Assembly (NCBI RefSeq): GCF_028583425.1
Contig: NC_072790.1
Location: forward strand, 159,520,397-159,584,396
From: Eublepharis macularius
Taxonomy: Eukaryota; Chordata; Lepidosauria; Squamata; Eublepharidae
Direction: 5' to 3'
DNA: 64,000 bases
Shown: positions 1 to 14,100 of the stretch, piece after piece
Numbering within the stretch: the stretch's first letter is position 1
How the letters are laid out: each line of letters begins with the position of its first letter
The notes under the pieces: generated by a model
What the model saw: the letters and a program-made list of their open reading frames with translations, nothing else
What the model was told of the DNA's origin: nothing
Database searches by the model: none
Program-made: the position numbers and the translations under genes

Positions 1-1600
1 GGGGAACAAGGAACTCCCTGAAAGAGCATTTTTGGTGAATCCAAAACATTCATGTAGAATGATAAACAGTGCACACTTTGAAATAATAGCCACATGGTAA
101 TTTGGGTAGATTTTTTTCTCATCTTATAGCCTCTAAAATATCAGTGATTTCTATGTCCTGTACCATATACACAGAGATATTTGAGGACAAATATAATTAA
201 AACATTTTCAAAACGTATCAAACATGCAATATGCTGTCTTAGTGCTGAAGTGTGAAAGATGTGTTGTTTCTAAACTCAGATATATCTTTTACTTGTTATA
301 TTATTTTAGAATTATGAGACTTTTGTTTCAAGAACAGAATATAACCCTAATGGGAGGAAAATAAGAAAAATTAAGAATGTTTATAATGTTTTATGCTATG
401 TTTTATTTTGTAAGCCACTTTGGACAGGTTTCCTAGAATCAAGAGGTGGCAAAAATTATCTAAACAAACATTTTTTAAAAAAGAGGTCACAACAGTGATT
501 CTTAATTGGAGCCACATCTAAGGCCATTCAAGGCAAATGTGAGCAGTTGGGATTTTAGACTGCTCCTTCTCCCCATTTGTAATTGTTTCTAAAAGCCAGT
601 AGAGGAGAGCTACTTTATACGGCTCACCCTGCATTAAGGATAAAACCACCAAATCCTAGATTTTTCTTCCAGGGACACATCAAATAAGAATTAAGCAGAA
701 ATGCCCCATTCACACTTGGAGTTAACAGACATAACAATTCCTTTTACTTGTGGTTTGCGGGGCACTTGATGATAATATTGTATGTACTTAGGTATGTGGT
801 AGTGGATTTAAACTTAACCACTGGCACAGCCCATTATCTTGCAGAACTTAAAAATTGCCTGAAGTTAAATACCATAGCAGCGCCATTTAAAATGAGACTT
901 GGCAGTACATTAAAAAGTCAACATTCTAGTATTTTTGTAGTGGAAATATTTAAAACAACCCACTCATTTCCCACAGATTCAGGCATAATTTTGAGTTGTC
1001 ACCACCTTTCTGAGAGCTACCTCTAGCATCATGGTTGAAATTATTGCAATTGATCCTTGACAAGATTTCGAAATACTGCCAAACAGGCAAGGTTTTCACA
1101 TTGCAGCATGAAAAGCTTCCGGGGTTCTTTTTCCAAGTTCACACTGTGTTTATATTGATTTAGATTCTAGCACTTTTTGACGCATTTTAGCCTTTTAAGA
1201 ACTTTAGATATGAGTAATGTATTTTATTTTCAGAGCTGGATACAGTCAACTTTAGTGAGTCGTCTCCCACTCTGCTAAGCCCTTGTAATGTCCTGCCCTT
1301 TATAGCTTGTTTGTCAAATCGAGACTGCCAAAATTCTTTTCGTTCCTCTGCCAGGGAATGCTGGTCTGTTTTAAAAAACAACAAAACTGCACGAGGTTGT
1401 CAACAGAGATTATGCTGGCTGAACACAGACAGAGGGAGCCTCTAAGTAGCTGGTCGCAACATGTATCCATTTTGCAGCCACGATACATTTCCCAAAGTCG
1501 TTGTCACCGGGACGCAAGCAACGCTTCTGAGCTGCAAAGGCGGCTTGTTCCATAATCCCGCGGGTTGCAGGAATCACGTTGTTGCTTTGCTTGTGTTGGT
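1..1600. other. 5' flank of SCCPDH, no gene seen
   Basis: AT-rich sequence without a convincing exon on either strand. A short stretch near 380-450 (Ttgtaagccactttgga-like) resembles the worn 3' tail of a LINE or SINE. GC content rises sharply after about 1400, leading into the promoter. The short open frames here have no recognisable protein content. Confidence 0.6.
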
Positions 1601-1619
1601 AGGCCTGGATATTCTCCTC

Positions 1620-2180
1620 CTGCCACGGGCTTCGTGGGCGGGAGGAGGGAAGCCTTTGAAGTCGGGAGCACAGCGGGAGGAAGAAAACACGACCACTGAA
1701 GGGATCCGCGGCCTGCGGGGGAAAGGCGTTCCAGGCGTCACGTGACGCTGAGCCCAGAGGCTGGGGGCGGGCGAGCCGGGCCATTGTTCACGCCCCTTCC
1801 CCGCCATCCTGCATTCTGCTGCCGTTGGGCGCCTTTCTGCTGCGCACTCTTTGCTGCTGCCAGTGTCCGCCTGCCCGTGCGCTGACCAACGGACGCAGGG
1901 CGGTCGAGCTGCCTCCTCGTCCCCATGGCGACCGGGAGGCCTTTCCAGCTGGTGGTCTTCGGGGCATCGGGCTTCACTGGCCAGTTCGTGGTCGAGGAAG
2001 TCGCGCGGGTGGCAGCCGAGGATGAGCTGCGAGGCTCCGTGCGCTGGGCTGTGGCCGGCAGGAGCAAGGACAAGCTGCAGGCGGTGGTTGACAGGGCGGC
2101 CGGCAGGCTGGGTGAGAAGCGACCAGTGGTTGGGAGGGAAAGCGTGCGACCAACGCGCTCTGTCCGCTACCGCGTTGCTC
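1620..2180 (+). promoter_or_regulatory. SCCPDH: CpG-rich promoter of SCCPDH with palindromic E-box
   Basis: The GC content and CpG density are far above the flanks, and the region spans the start codon at 1925. There is no TATA box at a sensible distance. A perfect 10-bp palindrome GTCACGTGAC lies at 1737-1746, about 180 bases before the ATG. It matches the CLEAR/USF-type E-box consensus bound by TFEB-family or USF factors. CCAT motifs at about 1776 and 1802 could serve YY1-like factors. The transcription start is not determinable from sequence alone. Confidence 0.7.
1925..2111 (+). CDS. SCCPDH: SCCPDH exon 1
   Basis: It carries the start codon and residues 1-62, including the GASGFTG dinucleotide-binding loop. 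The exon ends in phase 1 at a strong donor, gtgaga (2112). Codon use is very GC-rich because it lies inside the CpG island. Confidence 0.95.
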
Positions 2181-5100
2181 TTCACCCTTTCCCGACAGCC
2201 TCCCAGAAGGAGTCGGAAGGGAAGCTGTAAAGCCAAAGGCCCAAATTCTAATTGGTTTTCCTTCACAAGGAGGGATGTGGAGGGAGACCGCGTAGTGATT
2301 GGTGGGGGGTGGGGAGGCATCGTTAAGCTTAATGCTGCAGCCTGCCCGCTCTGAACATCTACCTGCTGTTCCTACTTAAATGTGAATCGGATTAAAGTCT
2401 CCTCGTCAGCGATCTTCGTCCTTGCGTGGTGCTGACGCTGCGTTCGGAGGGCTGCAGGTGGCCTGGCTGCCTATCTCGAACCTGAATAGTAGGCGGCCGT
2501 TCATGGAGTGAGAGTTATATTCTAGGTTGTTGGGCGAGAGGCGCTTTTCCCGCCGGGGTCGACTAGGTAAAATTTAGGCAGGGAAGACTCCGGTTGACTT
2601 AGGGGGTGTGTGAGGGTGGAATGACTAGCATATCTCCTGGTTACTTCTCAGAGATTGTCAGACAGGTCACTCCATACTAAAACGAATAAATGGACACAAA
2701 CATGGCATTAAAAATCTCAGTATTCAGAAACTAATGGGGAACATTTACGTTTTTCAGGGCATTCTGTTGCTTCTCTGAAATTCACTATTGACCTATAAAA
2801 AAACCCCTTTAAACGGAAATTTTAGTGGAGAACTGCTTAATCAGCATTCATCAGGAAGCTCACCATGAGCTATACTTTAGCTATACCTCTGCAGCTTTCT
2901 ATTGTCTTTGCTTATCCCATTTCACCCGATACTAAGTTTTATATTTTGACTATATAACAACAGTTGGAAGTATCTCACACCCATGCTTTTTGGAATAAGT
3001 TTTGTTTTGCACCAACCTTTCTTTGTAAACACCTCTTATTTCTGCTGTGTATGTAAATTGGGCCTGATAGATTTACACTCCTATATATATCTGCTGAAGA
3101 CAGAAAATGCTATGCTGGAATACATTTTGTTAGTTTTTAAGGTGCCACTGGACTTGATTTAATTTACTACTGCAAACTAACATGGCTACCCATCTGGAAT
3201 TTTCAATTTCTTATAATACCTCCTTGCTTTGGAGTTGGGAAAATGGATTTGTCTGGTGGAGGTTAAATACAGATCACAACTGGCCTTGGTACCTTGGTTC
3301 TTGTATCTGGAAAAATTGAGAACCTACCAGTTAGCACTCTTAATTGCAAGTAACTTCAGATGGAAGATTTGGATCTTGAATGGAAGAGGTGGCTCCTGAA
3401 TACAGACCACGCTGATTATTTGATCATTCTCATTCTAGACTTTGTACTTTGGTTGGCTCAGAAAAAATGTCTGTGAATGGAGAAAGCAGAACCAAGTCTA
3501 CTATCCTGAGCTCTGTGGAGGAAGTTTGGGATAAATATGTGTGAAGTCTACGTGTCCCACTGTAGTTGGAAGATACAATTTTTGATCATTTAAATTTTGT
3601 TTTTATGATTTCAGTATATTGTTTTTATCTTGTGAAATGCCTTGAGTAGGTCTCTGGAGAGGTAGAATATAATTTTAAAAAATAATAATACATAACATAG
3701 TATGCTGAAGTGAAGACCACTGAGTCTAGTTAATGTCTGGAAACTTCCTCTGTTGCCTTGAGTTCAGCATGATAAAAATATAATAAATGCAAAGGAGTCA
3801 GGATTTCTTACCTTTTGACAGATCATACTATTGCTGTAGCAACACCCTTAGGGTTGGATCCAAACTCCCAAGAAGTGATCTTCCTTTAAAAAAAAACACT
3901 GCTAAGGAATGGAGGACTGTCCTGAATAATATGTGATTCAGCCATGATAGCCTTCAACAAAGGTGGGGAATTGGGCAAAATCTAAATTCCTGTTTGTTCT
4001 TGTGTGAGTAAGGGAGCATGCTCAGTGAACAGAACGAAAGCTTGTACAAGTGAGGATGGTTTAATCCAATCCCTCTTTATTTATTGTAGTCATCTATTTG
4101 CTGGAGTTTGGCTCCAGCCCATTGTTTGCATGCTTATGCAGCACTGATGGTATTCAGTCTGCTGTGTTATGTTCAGCACAATCTTGTGCATGTTTATTCT
4201 GAAGTATGCACCTCTTGAGTTCAGTGGCACTTACTTCAAAGTAAGTGTGCTTAAGGTTGCAGCTTTACTCACGTGGGGGCTTTTCCTGTTAAAATAGTAA
4301 TAATTATCTTGGTGGGAAAATGAACAGTACAAGTTACTTCATCTATCTAAGTCTTGGTTTTGCATTTCCTCTCTGGGCTGTTGTCTTTGTCCTGACTTGT
4401 CTATTCTAGTCTGTTCTGGTAAGAGACTCTCACACTCAGTCAGGAAACCTTCCAGCAATGCAGCCCATTCGTGTCTTTTTAATTTATATTTTATGTACAC
4501 TTAAAAATACGTTTAAAAACAATCCAAATGTGCTGTGTTGCTGGAAAGTTTTTTAACTCGCATAGTTTTGCTTCTTAATCGCTTTGATGGTTTTGCTAAT
4601 GTATTTCAGTTGAAACTTGCAGGATTTCTTTGCTTTACAGCCCCAGGCTTTCTAATTTACGACTTGAAACAGTTGTCTTCATGAAAAAAGTATACAATGT
4701 TGGTGCTATTACTGCGTATTGTAAAAATAGAATAAAAATTTAATCACAAATTACTTTAATTGCTCTCCAGAACCAGATCTGTAGCTTATTTAAACCTAAG
4801 GCTCAGATAGAATGACTGGGATAACAACTGTATAGTTGTCTTGTTGTATTGAATAGTTCCTAACATATTTCCCACAATTTCTGGAGAGCTTTTCTAGTGA
4901 TACCTTGTGATAAGAGGCACCATCTTCCCACATGCCCTGCAGTTTTTGTTGAAAAAGCATCTTGGGAGGAATATGGTAATGTCTACTTTCTGTATAAGAA
5001 CAATTTTTAAAAGCCCCTAAATTTAGTTTTGCAACTACTTGTTAAAAGAATTTTGTTTTCTTCCCTTAACCTACTAGATAATAATTGAATATGGCAATAA

Positions 5101-8100
5101 CTGAATATGGATGATTAAGAAAAAGGAAGGAGTAGATTGGACAGTAATGATTATATAGTGTCCAGCATACCTTGTAACATTTTTCTTTCCAATTTCAGGG
5201 AAGGCTGAGCTGAAGTCAGAGGTTGATATCATCCTATGTGATGTCAGTGATCCAACATCTCTTGCTAATATGGCTAAACAAGCAACTGTTGTTCTGAACT
5301 GCGTAGGCCCAGTAAGCGTCTTGGTCTTTTTAAGGGAGTAAACCAAATGTTCCTATGCTGCACCTTGCAAATGAAGTTCATTGTATTTTGGAAGATCATA
5401 ATTTTAAAAAAGAATTTTTTCTATTAAACTGAACAGTTTCCTATGTGAAGATATCTGAAATAGAAAATCCTTCTGCATAATACTATAAAGTTAAGACAGA
5501 TTTTAAATAATTATGGGAATCACTTGGTGAACGAGAAGGGAAATGTACTTTAAGAATACAATTTTGGTACTTCTTTGGCACTTTTTGAAGTAGCTGTACC
5601 TACTACCCTTGTTGGTTATACTTAATTGATACAGAAGCACCAAAAGGAGCTTCCTTTCCAGAAAATATCAGGCTGCTGAAGTGCTGCATTGGACAGATCT
5701 GTGTATAGACATGACTGGAGGCAATTTGACAGCTCCACTAACACAGACTTGCAAGCTTGAAAATTACCAACTACAATTTAGAATTCCTATGAGGCCTTTT
5801 TAAGCTGCAGTAAAGTAATGATAGCAGCGGAACCAGTTACTTTCCATTTCTCTCCTAATTTACTGTACCATGAACATCTGGCAAGAATGGCCAAAACTGT
5901 TTTTTCATTAGCTTATTTTTCTTTTGTTCTTTCTGATTATATGTACAGTTATGAAATGTAAATGGCTGTAAATATTGTTAATAAGCAATAATTTATGGTG
6001 TTCTGTCTGCTTAAAAGATGAGTGTCTGTAGTTTAAGTATACTGGGATTGTAGGCAGGGAGGGAAGACAGGATGGGCATGTTTATTTCACGCTGTTGCAA
6101 GTTCATTCTGCCCTCTCATTAATTCTAGTGTAAAGTTCAGTAACTGAAACCTGCATGTTAGCTAGATGCATAAAACAGTGTGTAACTAATATGAAAAATA
6201 GCTGTGCATTTTTGAAAAGGTTTCTTTGGAGTTCTTCATGAAATCAAGTTAGCTTCTAACATCTTATATTCTAATAGTCAAGTGTGGCTTAAATTCCACC
6301 CCCACCCCCCGATTGAGGAATGCTGTCCGTGCCTGCATACACAATACACTTTTGTTCATTCATGCCTGGCTAGTGGCTAGAGGAGGGTAGAGGAGCAGCA
6401 GCAATGCAGGCATGAACCATGAGGGTGGTGGAGGCAGGTGAATGGGAGAGGAACTGCACCCACAGTTAGCTGTGGAGGCAGCAATGATACAGGTGGATGA
6501 GCGAGGGAGCATGTACCTGCTGCTGAAGCAATGATGCTCCTCTCCTGTGTCCTGCCTGCTAAGGCAGCAACACTGAGAGCGGGCAGTGGAGGGTGCATGG
6601 GAGTCCTTACTGGCCACCCTGGTGCCAAGACAGCAACTCTGAAGGCAGTTGTGGGAGGGGGCACAGGAGTCTTTACTGCACCAGGACAACAGTACTGGAG
6701 GTTGTGGGGAAGGAGTTTGAACCATGGGAGCAGCCTGGGGAGCGGGGGGAGGGATAGTGAAAGTGAGAAGAAAGAATGATGGGGAAAAGTGATAGAAAAG
6801 GGGTAGGGAGGAAGAAGGGGAGAAGGAATGAATGTCAGAATGGCTGGGGGGAGAAAGGAAATGTGTGACAGAAGGGGGAGGGGTAAGAGTAACAGAAGGG
6901 CTGGGAGAGCGGGGAAGAAGCAAAGGTAGGGGGAATGGGATTCCTTCTCCCTGCTAGTTCTGTCAGGGTCCTCATTTGTTAAACATAATTTTTTTAAAAG
7001 TCTTGCTTATAAAACAGGATACATCACTTTCGCTTATTTCATTTTTATGCCTGGGCTTCTGGAATAACTGATAAAAGTGTGATAGATTGCTATGGCGTGG
7101 TGGTCTGAGATAGATTGATGCAGTAATTGAAAAGATTGAATTGCTGCGCTTCTGCAATATAAACATTTACCTTGTTATAGATCTAGTAAATCTGTTAACC
7201 ACATATTGTCTAATACTGAGTATTTGAAGATTAGGGGAGAATTTAGTAAATTAATAAATTAGATAGATCTGTTTAGAAGATTTTGTTCAGCTTAAAAACT
7301 TGGCCTCTATTTAATTGGGCAGTCAGGTATTATCTTAAGAATAATTTCTTCCTGTGTAAAAAAAGGAAGGGTGAATTCCTCTTTTGAGGTCCCTGCTATG
7401 ACAAAATAGTTTTCTTCAAAAAGTTTTGTTTGCATGCAGATTGCATCTATGAATGGCCAAAGAGCAATTGTTCTTTTCCTTTAAAGAATGTGCTGGCAAT
7501 GAACACAAAATGGTGAAGGAAAACTAGCTAGCCACCTGTAGGCTAACTAGACTACAGAAGAAAATTGCATCTACAGAAGAACCAGTGCAAGAAAGTAATA
7601 TGCTTATGTCCCTTCAGCTGTCAGGAATCCCTGAGAACGACAGTGGATGGACCCCCTGGAACTTCAGTACAGACGGAAACTGAAGAACAGGTGGTGGAGT
7701 AGGGCCAGTTCCAGAGGATGCATCCATTGCCGCTTTCCAGGTGTTCCCAACAGCTAAAGAGATGTAAACATATTATTTTCTGCATTGATTCTTCCATAGA
7801 TGCATTTTTCTTCTATAGACTATTTAATATCTGATGTCCTTCACCATTTGTGTGTTCATTCACTCTGTATCCCTTAGAGGAAAAGAATCATTGCCCCTTG
7901 GCAATACAGTTTACTGTACTAGAACACACACAGTCAGTCAATCAGCAAAGATGCTTTACTTGAGTGATGGCCTTATTCAAATAAATTAGATAGTTTGTAC
8001 CATTTTATTATGTTTTGCGTATTGTTAGATTTTCCAAATAAATAATCAGTCTTATTTTGTCCTATAGTACAGGTTTTTTGGAGTACCTGTAGTAAAAGCT

Positions 8101-11100
8101 TGTATTGAGAATGGTGCCAGCTGCATTGACATTAGTGGAGAACCTCAGGTATGTGGTGCTTTGGGGAAAACAAGATATTAAGTCACTGGAATCTTGTTCC
8201 TAGATATTCTTACTTCTGCATCTGACTATATATATAATTTTATTGCATCCCGGTATAAGTATCCTGGAATGCTGGGAACCTGGAACAGTACATTTCCTAG
8301 CATCCATGGACTCTGATACATATTTTTGTAAGCATCATATGGTGCGTCTGGAAAGATCTGATTTAGTGCCTTGCTGTTACTCTTCTTGGTAAGTTTGGGG
8401 AAAGTGGTATGTAGTGGGTATGGTGAAGCCTGAAGTAATGATATAATCCAGGGCTAGGGGTCCAGTCCAGAGTTCAATTTATTTTGGCAGACATCTGGTT
8501 TTGATTAGATGCAGGGAAATCTGCTTATCACTAGTGTAAAAACCGTACTGTAAACACATACTGTATGTTTATTAAAAGGATTTTAGAGTCAGATGGGGCG
8601 GTGGTAGAGGTAGCAGTGGCGACATGGGTTGTTTCTTCATGTGAAAGAGAGGGGTTGATAAATCACATGCAAATATGTAAATTTGTGTTAGACTTTGTTG
8701 AATATAGCAGCATGTAAGCACTTAATTACTGAACATTTTGGTCCTGCAATATAGAACAAATTTCTGAAACTTTGCAAAGTGGAATGTCAGTAAACATGAT
8801 ACAAGTAACACAGATTTGAGAGTGAGGTTTACAATTATTGTCTAAGTTTGAGGAAACAGATAAAGTACTGTCTTTTTTCATAGAATATCATTGCATTTCT
8901 TTTTCAGTTTCTGGAAGGAATATACCTGAATTATAATGACAGAGCTGCAGAAAAAGGGGTATATATTATTGGAAGCTGTGGCTTTGACTCTATTCCAGCA
9001 GATATGGGAGTATTATACACCAGAAACAATTTGAAAGGTGACTCATACTTAATAACTGGTATAGAAAGAGTAACAGTTTTATGACAGTTTTGAGGTTTTA
9101 CATTTTTGAGCAGGAAGATTCATAGTGTGCTTGTGTACTTGCCAAAAAGCCTCTTCTGTGTTTATGTCCCACTTTTCAACCAGATAGGCTTTCTAAAGCA
9201 GTTTACAGTTAAAGTCATTGTGCTTTTAAAATTAAAGCCTATCTTTGAGATTCACAGTTCCCTTTTTTTTTTTTACAAAATGAAAGAAGCTTTGTTAAAT
9301 AGTGCAGCATCTGCTGGGGCCTGGCAGAACACTGAAAATTTGGCACTGTTAGTTGGTAGAGAGGATGCTGGGGAGCATCAACCCCACCTTGCTGTTGCCA
9401 GAGGCTTGCAGTATCTGGATTCCAAGGCGTTCCTGCCAGATACAGCCTCCTTCCTGGAAGTGCTTCTCAACGAAAATGCAGCACTGATTATCTTCTTCAG
9501 GAAAGCCCCGTTAGTTAGTAAGATCTGATGGAACAGATAATGCTATATAGAAACACAGAAACATAGAGCTGTAAAGGCGTGGAGGTCATCTAGTCCAACC
9601 CTCTGTACAGTGCAGGAAATTCAGACCTACCTCCCCATTCCTCAGCGACCCTTGCTCTATGCCCAGAGGAAAGCAGAAAACCTCCAGGATCTCTGGCCAG
9701 TCTGGCCTGGAGGAAAATTACTTCCTGACCCCAAAATGGCAATCAGTATTACCCTGGGTATATAAAAATGGGTCACCAGAGCTTAGCACTGGCTAATCCC
9801 TCCGTGCCCTCCCTCTCTGAATCTGCGTACATTCATATTGAGTCATAGAATCATCATTGCTGTCACGTGGCCATCTAGCTTCTTAAATACCTTCAAGAAA
9901 GGAGAGCCCCTCTCCCACAGAAGCCTGTTCCACGGAGGAACCACTCCATCAGGAGCATCTTCCTAATGTTTAGCCCCAAACTCTTTTGCTTTAATTTTAA
10001 CCGGTTATTTTTGGTGTGACCCTCTGGTGCCCCAGAAATACACTCTGCTCCATTCCCAAAGTAACAGCCCTTCAGATACTTGAAGAATTGCCGCATCTCC
10101 AGGCTAAACATAGCCAGTTCTTTCAACCTTTCTTCATAGAACTTGGTCTCCAGATCCCTCACCATCTTTGTTGCTCTCCTTTGGACATGTTCTAGTTTGT
10201 CAACATCCTTCTTAAACTGTGGTGCCCAAAACTGAACTTGCTACTTCAAGTGAGATCTAACCAGAGCAGAGTAAAACAATACCACCACTTTGCGTGATCT
10301 GGACAATATGCTTCTGTTGATGCAGCCTAAAATTGCATTTCTTTTTTTAGTTACTACTAGGGGTGTGCGATTCAGGTTTCCCGCTTCGGAATTTCCTAAG
10401 TAAGCCCTGGGAAGTACCCAGTTCTGTGCCACTTGCAAGCGAGCGACATGGAAGCAGGCGCTTTAAACTGGCTTCAGCTGGCAGGCGGGGCAGCCTCCCT
10501 GCCTGCCAACTGAAGCAAGCCCTGGGAAGTGCCCGGTTCCGTGCTGCTTGCAAGAGAGCAACACGGAAGCGGGTGCTTTAAACTGGCTTCAACTGGCAAG
10601 CAGGAGAGCTTTGGAAAGCTTTGATTCGTTATTTCCAAATAGAGCCCCCCATGCTGGGCCTGATTCAGAAAACCCGAATCTTTACAAATTAGGCCTGATT
10701 CAGGTGTTTATGCTGAAGTAGAATCCCAAATCACACACTCCTAGTTACCACATCACACTGCTGATTCATGCGCAGTATGTGACCTACTAAGAACCCTAGA
10801 TCCTTTTCACATGTACCACTTGCCAATACAAAGTTTTTTAAAACATTTAAATATTTTAAAATATTTAAAGACAAGTTTTCCCCCATCTTATAATTATGAT
10901 TTGGATTTTTCCTACCTAAATGGAGAACTTTACATTTATCTCTGTTGAAATTCATTTTGTTAGTTTTAGCCCAGTTTTCCAGCCTGTCAAGATCATCTTG
11001 TATCTTGATTCTGTCGTCGACTGTATTTGCTACCCCTCCAAATTTAGTATCATCTGCAAATGGAGTGAGCATTCCCTCTATTCCTTCACCAAATTGTTTA

Positions 11101-14100
11101 TAAAGATGTTGAACAACACAGGGTCCAAGACAGATCTCTGAGGCACTCCACTTGTCACTCTTCTCCAAGAGGATAAGAAACCATTTACAAGTACTCTTTG
11201 GGTGCGGTCTGTCAGTCAGTTAAAAATCCATCTGCCAATAGTGGAATCCAAACCACATTTTACCAACTTGTACACAAGAATATCCTGTGGAACCTTGTGA
11301 AAAGCCTTACTAAAACCAAGATAAACTCTGTCCACTGCATTCCCCTGATCCAACAAATTAGTAATTCATTCAAAAAAAGGAGATAAGGTTAGTCTGACAT
11401 ACCTTGTTCTTAAGAAACCTGTGCTGGCTCCTATAATCACAGCTGTCTGTGATATATTCTGGTGATACTCTGTGGGAATGAAAGAAAGGGGATAAATTTG
11501 GAAGATTTCCAGATACAAAAGTTTTTACTCCCCCATGCTGTTCCTGGGCATCCCCTCTTTCCCAAGAACAACATTTTGGGAGACATTTGGGGTACATTGC
11601 AAGGGGGGAGGTGAGCAGGTGGAAATTTCCAGTGGATCCAACTCAAGAATTGTGGCAAGTGGAAAATCTAGGAGGATCCTTCAGTTGAAGGATGGTGGGT
11701 TTAGCTAAGTACTTAATAGCAACAGTTTATTCAGTATGACAGTTAAGTGCAGGATCGCCAATGGTACATTATGTGAATTTATCCAATTATGCTTGTAATT
11801 TTAATGTATATTATTTTATGGTGTCAGTATATTTCATTGCCATACTATCAGTTGCTTTAATTATCTTGCTATAACTACAGTTTGGTACTTCACTATGATC
11901 ATACATTCATTCTTTTTCTTAAAGGTACCTTAACTGCAGTTGAAAGTTTCCTGAACGTAAAATCTGGCCCTGAGGTTGGTTAACCATTCTCTGTCTGTCT
12001 CTCTATGCCTCGTACTGCTTCATAACTCACTGGTATCAATAGATGTTGATTTTAACTTATGCTACAGTGTGGCACAGGGTACGGTATCAAAAGCCATCTT
12101 CAAATCCATGAAGGCAGCAGCAAGGAAGTGGTTATGTAGTTTGACTGCCAATCAGCGCTCTACTGGTTCAAATCCCACTACCACCATGAGCTCAGTAGGT
12201 GGCCTTGAGTAAGCCACTTCTCTCAGCCCCAGCTCCCCAGCTGTATTGTGGGGATAATAATAACACTAACTTGTTCACCACGCTGGATGAGGCACTAATC
12301 TGTTTAGAAGAGCAGTATCTAAGCGCAGTTGTTGTTTGTTGATTAAAAACTGCAGTGTCAAAAGATGATCTCCTGTACCAGCCCCTTGCCTAAAACTGGG
12401 CTGTTCCCTCCCCAGGGTTTTATTAGTTTCCAACCAGTCCACAGATTGATAGTAAAGAAACAAAGCAGAGCTTCCCGACCACTGATAGAAGGCTAAGCAG
12501 TATAATGATAGGATGTCTTTAAACAAATGGAATGATTCCTGTCACATCTGGGTGAAAACATTTGCCAATATATCCTTCCACCAAGAGAATACTGGCTTTA
12601 AAAGGTTCAGGGTCAGATCTGCTCCAGGAGCCTTCTCATTCTTAATATGAGAAATAAAAAAAACTAATTTTGGATAGTCAAAACGGGGGACCACTCGATT
12701 AGTTCAGTAAGTTTGGTGTAGTGGTTAAGAGCGCGGGACTGTAATCTGGAGAGCCGGGTTTGATTCCCCACTCCTCCACTTGAAGCCAGCTGGGTGACCT
12801 TGGGCTAGTCACAGTTCTCTGGAACTCTCTCAGCCCCACCCACCTCACAGGGTGATTGTTTTTTTTTTTTTTTGAAAAAAATTTTATTGGGTTAGAATAT
12901 TATTATTTTTACATTACATTCAATTTTCCCCAAATTTTTCATTTCTAACCCCCTCCCTTTCCCCCCCCTTTTGTTGACTTCCAACAGCTTTCCCACCCTT
13001 TGTCCCTTTTCCCTTACTTCTATTAAATTCCTCTGTCTAAAACAGATATACATTCTCCATTATATTAAGCAGTACATCTTTAACTACTTTTCTTATTATA
13101 CACCCAAACTGTACGTCTTTAGATAAACAATTTATCCCATTTTCCAGTTTTGAATATTTCTATATATCATAAACCTATATATCATAAACCATAAAAATTT
13201 CCCACATTTAAATCAAACAAATCAAACAATTTGATTTGTTCTCTATATATTACTCATTTCATCTTTTTATGGTAATTCTATATAGCTCATCACATAATCA
13301 ATCAATTTGACTCTTCTGTACATTCAGTTTGGTGCATATAAATCTTATCAAAGAAAGAAAATATTGTTAGTTACTCAATCATCATGTTTAAACCTTATCA
13401 TTGATTATTCTCTATCAATGTTCTATCAGTTAACCTATACATATCTATATATATATCAATCTGTTAATCTAACTGCTTATGAATTCACATTTCTCTTCCT
13501 CCCCCGGTAAAGTCACCCCTCTTTTTTATACTTTTATTATACTTCAGTAGTTCTCAAACTGCCACAGTTTTCCTCCCACCTCCCATTTCTTCTCCAGATA
13601 TTGTTTCAGCTTCTCCCAGTCTATGTTAAACTGCCCTGAGTCCAGATCTCTCAGTTTTCTTGTCATCTTGTCCATTTCAGCCATATACAGCAATTTGTAG
13701 ATCCGATCTTCAATAGTTGGCACTTCTTGTACTTTCCATTTCTGCGCATACAAAAGTCTAGCTGCTGCTGTCATATAAAATATTAACGTCCTATGATGGG
13801 CTGGAATTCCCTCCATTCCCAAGTTTAGTAGCAGGAGTTCTGGGTTCTTATTTATTTGAAATTGTAAAATTTCACTCATTTCTCTTATTATTTCACCCCA
13901 GTACTGCCTGGCTACCTCACATGACCACCACATATGATAGAGGGAGCCCTCATGCTTCTTACATTTCCAGCATTTATTAGAAGTGTTCAAATTCCCTAGC
14001 GCAATCTTCTTTGGTGTCATGTACCAACGATAGATCATTTTGTAAATGTTCTCTTTAATATTAGTACATGTCGTTGTCTTCATTGTAGTTTTCCACAAGT

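Noticed and set aside
1574..2320. Long - strand open frame opposite SCCPDH exon 1
   Set aside because: It is explained by the GC-rich CpG island, where stop codons are rare. There are no domain-like segments.
6360..6923. 187-codon - strand open frame rich in Ser/Pro
   Set aside because: It is a translation of the polypurine tract and a short tandem duplication; low complexity, with no start or splice context.
9106..9528. 140-codon + strand frame in SCCPDH intron 4
   Set aside because: The nucleotide sequence resembles LINE or SINE tails and the peptide has no recognisable domain.
12712..12790. tRNA-gene-like sequence with A and B boxes
   Set aside because: It is the head of a Sauria SINE. 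It does not fold into a complete cloverleaf and continues into the SINE body.
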